Part shown: positions 6,790-8,179 of the stretch, piece by piece
Layout: each line of letters starts with the position of its first letter
Numbering within the stretch: position 1 is the stretch's first letter
From: Betaproteobacteria bacterium
Lineage (GTDB): Bacteria > Pseudomonadota > Gammaproteobacteria > Burkholderiales > Casimicrobiaceae
DNA: 8,179 nucleotides
Direction: 5' to 3'
NCBI GenBank assembly: GCA_005883655.1
Contig: VBDA01000423.1
Location: 1 to 8,179 of the forward strand
The notes under the pieces: generated by a model
What the model was told of the DNA's origin: nothing
The model's input: the letters and a program-made list of their open reading frames with translations, nothing else
Databases searched by the model: none
Translations under genes and position numbers: made by a program

Positions 6790-7629
6790 ATGAACCATCA
6801 ATCATCTCTGCAACGGTTGGTCGCGGTTGCGGCGCTGGTCTTGATCGTCGCATTACCGCTTACACCGCCGGTCGCGGCACAGGCATCATCACCGCCGCTG
6901 ATCACATCGGTGACTGCAGATTACACGGCAAGCCCGCCCACGCTCACCATCAAAGGCACGGTTTTGGGCTCACCTGGGACCACCACCGTGACGCTCGACC
7001 AGTTGGGAAATTTGACTCTCAGGAGCGTTACGAGCACGCAAGTCGTCGCCAACCTGCCCACGAACCCAGCGGTGCCCCCGGGTAGTTACCTCCTCACCCT
7101 GACCAGCGGCTCCAAGCCGAATCAGTTCGATGAGTTCTGGCTAACGCTTGGCACGCAAGGGCCGCAGGGACTGACGGGCGCGACGGGTGCAGTCGGACCT
7201 CAGGGTCCTGCCGGTCCCCAAGGCTTGACGGGTGCGACCGGCGCCACGGGACCGGCCTGCACATCCGGTGACTTCATCAATTGCTACACCGGGCCCGCGG
7301 GAACCGTTGGTGTAGGAATTTGCAGGGCTGGCACACGAACCTGCGGTCCCTCCGGAACATGGGGCATTTGCGTGGGTGTCGTGCTGCCACAACCGGAAAT
7401 AGCCAACGGAATCGATGACGACTGCGACGGTGTCATAGATAACGGTGTTGCGATCAACGCTTGTTCACCGACGAATCCCTGCACAAATCCGCCGCCAAGC
7501 ACTTGTGCCGGGAATATTCTTACGACTTATCCAAATCCGGGACTCTGCAGTCCTGCAGACGGCTACAGCGGACAATTCGCTTGCGTTTACCCAGGAATCT
7601 CAACACCTGTCGACAGTTGCCCCCCATAG
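6790..7629 (+). CDS. Secreted modular protein: IPT/TIG-like domain, collagen-like Gly-X-Y repeat, MopE-like metal-binding motif, Cys-rich tail
   Basis: The product has 279 residues from ATG 6790, with GGGAGG five bases upstream. A Sec signal peptide (hydrophobic core about residues 10-24, likely cleavage after VAA30) exports it. Residues 37-107 resemble an IPT/TIG-like beta-sandwich (ITSVTADYTASPPTLTIKG and PPGSYLLTLTSG). Residues 121-156 are 12 uninterrupted Gly-X-Y triplets. Then comes CYTGPAGTVGVGICRAGTRT with GTWGIC, and PEIANGIDDDCDGVIDNG (residues 202-219). This is the pattern of MopE-like putative metal-binding repeats, whose Asp ladder is expected to bind calcium or another metal. The Cys of the usual E-x-C-D/N-G start is replaced by A205. 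The tail holds six further cysteines (225-277; 12 in total from 157) and stops abruptly at SCPP, where related repeats often continue with more Cys/Gly. It is probably a surface or secreted adhesion or structural protein. No anchor (lipobox, LPXTG, C-terminal membrane segment) is visible. Function is not established. Confidence 0.83.
   Translation: MNHQSSLQRLVAVAALVLIVALPLTPPVAAQASSPPLITSVTADYTASPPTLTIKGTVLGSPGTTTVTLDQLGNLTLRSVTSTQVVANLPTNPAVPPGSYLLTLTSGSKPNQFDEFWLTLGTQGPQGLTGATGAVGPQGPAGPQGLTGATGATGPACTSGDFINCYTGPAGTVGVGICRAGTRTCGPSGTWGICVGVVLPQPEIANGIDDDCDGVIDNGVAINACSPTNPCTNPPPSTCAGNILTTYPNPGLCSPADGYSGQFACVYPGISTPVDSCPP
7150..7257 (+). repeat. Collagen-like Gly-X-Y repeat tract (12 triplets)
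   Basis: Residues 121-156 read GTQ GPQ GLT GAT GAV GPQ GPA GPQ GLT GAT GAT GPA. Thr and Ala are common at Y and Pro at X, as in bacterial collagen-like proteins, which lack hydroxyproline. The block GPQGLTGATG occurs twice (7159-7188 and 7213-7242) with eight of ten codons differing and no amino-acid change. Confidence 0.9.
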
Positions 7630-7631
7630 CG

Positions 7632-7664
7632 GTCTCATGTGACTTGCCCAGTCAGGCCAGAGAC
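7632..7664. terminator. Two-part hairpin between convergent genes, possible bidirectional terminator
   Basis: An outer stem GTCTC (7632-7636) with GAGAC (7660-7664) encloses an inner stem TGACT (7640-7644) with AGTCA (7650-7654) around the 5-nt loop TGCCC. The internal loop is 3 by 5 nt. It lies in the 54-nt gap between the collagen-like gene and the facing binding-protein gene. There is no T-run on either side, so intrinsic termination is uncertain. Confidence 0.35.
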
Positions 7665-7683
7665 GAGATATCGGTACGGCGTT

Positions 7684-8179
7684 TCACTGGATCACGCGAT
7701 TGGCACGGGCCAGTATCGACGGCGGAATGGCGATCCCGAGTGCTCGCGCCGTGTTCGCGTTGATAACAAGCTCGAACGTGGTTGGTTGCTCGATCGGCAT
7801 ATCGCCGGGATTGGCACCCTTCAAGATTTTGTCCACGTAAACAGCCGCGTGTCGAAATAGCTCCGGATAGGACGGCCCGTAGGCTAGAAGCCCGCCGGCA
7901 TCCACGTACTCGGCCCCGCCATAGATAGCCGGCAGTCTGTACTTGAGAGCTAGCTCGGCGATCTTCCTGCGTTCCAAATAAATGAGCGCGCTATTGACTA
8001 CAATGACGGCCTCAATGTGCTCACGCGTCATCGCCGAAAACGCATCCTCGAGCCCGTCTCCGCTCCTGATTCCAAAACTTTGAAACGCAACCCTCGCCTT
8101 CGCCGAAGAAGCGTCGAGCTCCCTCACGGAGGCCATCGATGGAGCGTTGTCCCTGTGCCAAAGTGCCGCTAGGCGGGAA
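7684..8179 (-). CDS. ABC transporter substrate-binding protein, ABC_sub_bind (PF04392) type, C-terminal part (truncated by window edge)
   Basis: The minus-strand frame is open from the right edge to TGA at 7684-7686, giving 164 visible codons. It begins in the second lobe with SRLAALWHRDNAPSMASVRE, the family's characteristic 'alpha/beta strand, LWNP-like turn, then helix'. It continues through DGLEDAFSAMTREHIEAVIV, then RKIAELALKYRLPAIYGGAE, and near the end AAVYVDKILKGANPGDMPIE followed by PTTFELVINANTARALGIAI. These are hallmark segments of the family, which is abundant in beta- and alphaproteobacteria. Members are periplasmic or lipoprotein ligand-binding proteins of ABC importers with mostly unknown ligands. 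The ATG at 8134-8136 is internal, since homologous sequence continues upstream of it. The gene is convergent with the collagen-like gene. Confidence 0.92.
   Translation of the reverse strand, partial: SRLAALWHRDNAPSMASVRELDASSAKARVAFQSFGIRSGDGLEDAFSAMTREHIEAVIVVNSALIYLERRKIAELALKYRLPAIYGGAEYVDAGGLLAYGPSYPELFRHAAVYVDKILKGANPGDMPIEQPTTFELVINANTARALGIAIPPSILARANRVIQ

Noticed and set aside
1..8179. CRISPR array, insertion sequence, phage or defence genes
   Set aside because: No regularly spaced repeats, terminal inverted repeats, transposase, integrase or recognisable defence-protein motifs were seen on either strand.

Overview
The window looks like chromosomal DNA of a GC-rich Gram-negative proteobacterium, most likely a betaproteobacterium. 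This is inferred from the prfB-lysS gene pair, the style of the RF2 and lysyl-tRNA synthetase sequences, CCA-encoded tRNA genes, and the periplasmic-binding-protein families at both edges. No rRNA or other phylogenetic marker is present, so the taxonomy is tentative.

Left part (1-3625), conserved housekeeping DNA. A truncated periplasmic ligand-binding protein gene (LivK/Peripla_BP_6 type) runs leftward off the window. Divergent from it is prfB (release factor 2) with the classical programmed +1 frameshift (CTT TGA C at 452-458), followed by lysS (class II lysyl-tRNA synthetase). lysS starts within a few bases of the prfB stop, so the two are probably an operon. prfB is broken as written. About 46 nt are missing just after the GGQ codons, at about 1160/1163, so the reading frame ends 15 codons later while the C-terminal part continues intact in another frame. 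A small DUF962/Mpo1-like membrane protein gene follows. Next come tRNA-Pro(TGG), preceded by a good sigma70-type promoter, and tRNA-Arg(TCT).

Middle part (3626-6675). A 446-nt stretch without a convincing gene carries a 17-bp near-perfect palindrome. It precedes a large ATP-binding transcriptional regulator: AAA/NACHT-like P-loop ATPase, helical TPR-like middle, and C-terminal LuxR-type helix-turn-helix (the 'LAL' architecture).

Right part (6676-8179), accessory in character. A short intergenic region dense in small repeats and palindromes precedes a secreted modular protein. That protein has a signal peptide, an IPT/TIG-like beta domain, 12 collagen-like Gly-X-Y triplets, a MopE-like acidic DxDxDxDG motif and a Cys-rich tail. 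Facing it is the C-terminal part of an ABC-type substrate-binding protein (ABC_sub_bind/PF04392 type) that runs off the right edge. A two-part hairpin lies between these convergent genes.

The LAL regulator and the secreted protein are adjacent and co-directional, which makes a regulator-target relation possible but unproven. I see no CRISPR array, insertion sequence, integrase or recognisable defence system. The most notable items are the damaged prfB, the patterned promoter region at 6694-6790, and the collagen/MopE chimera.
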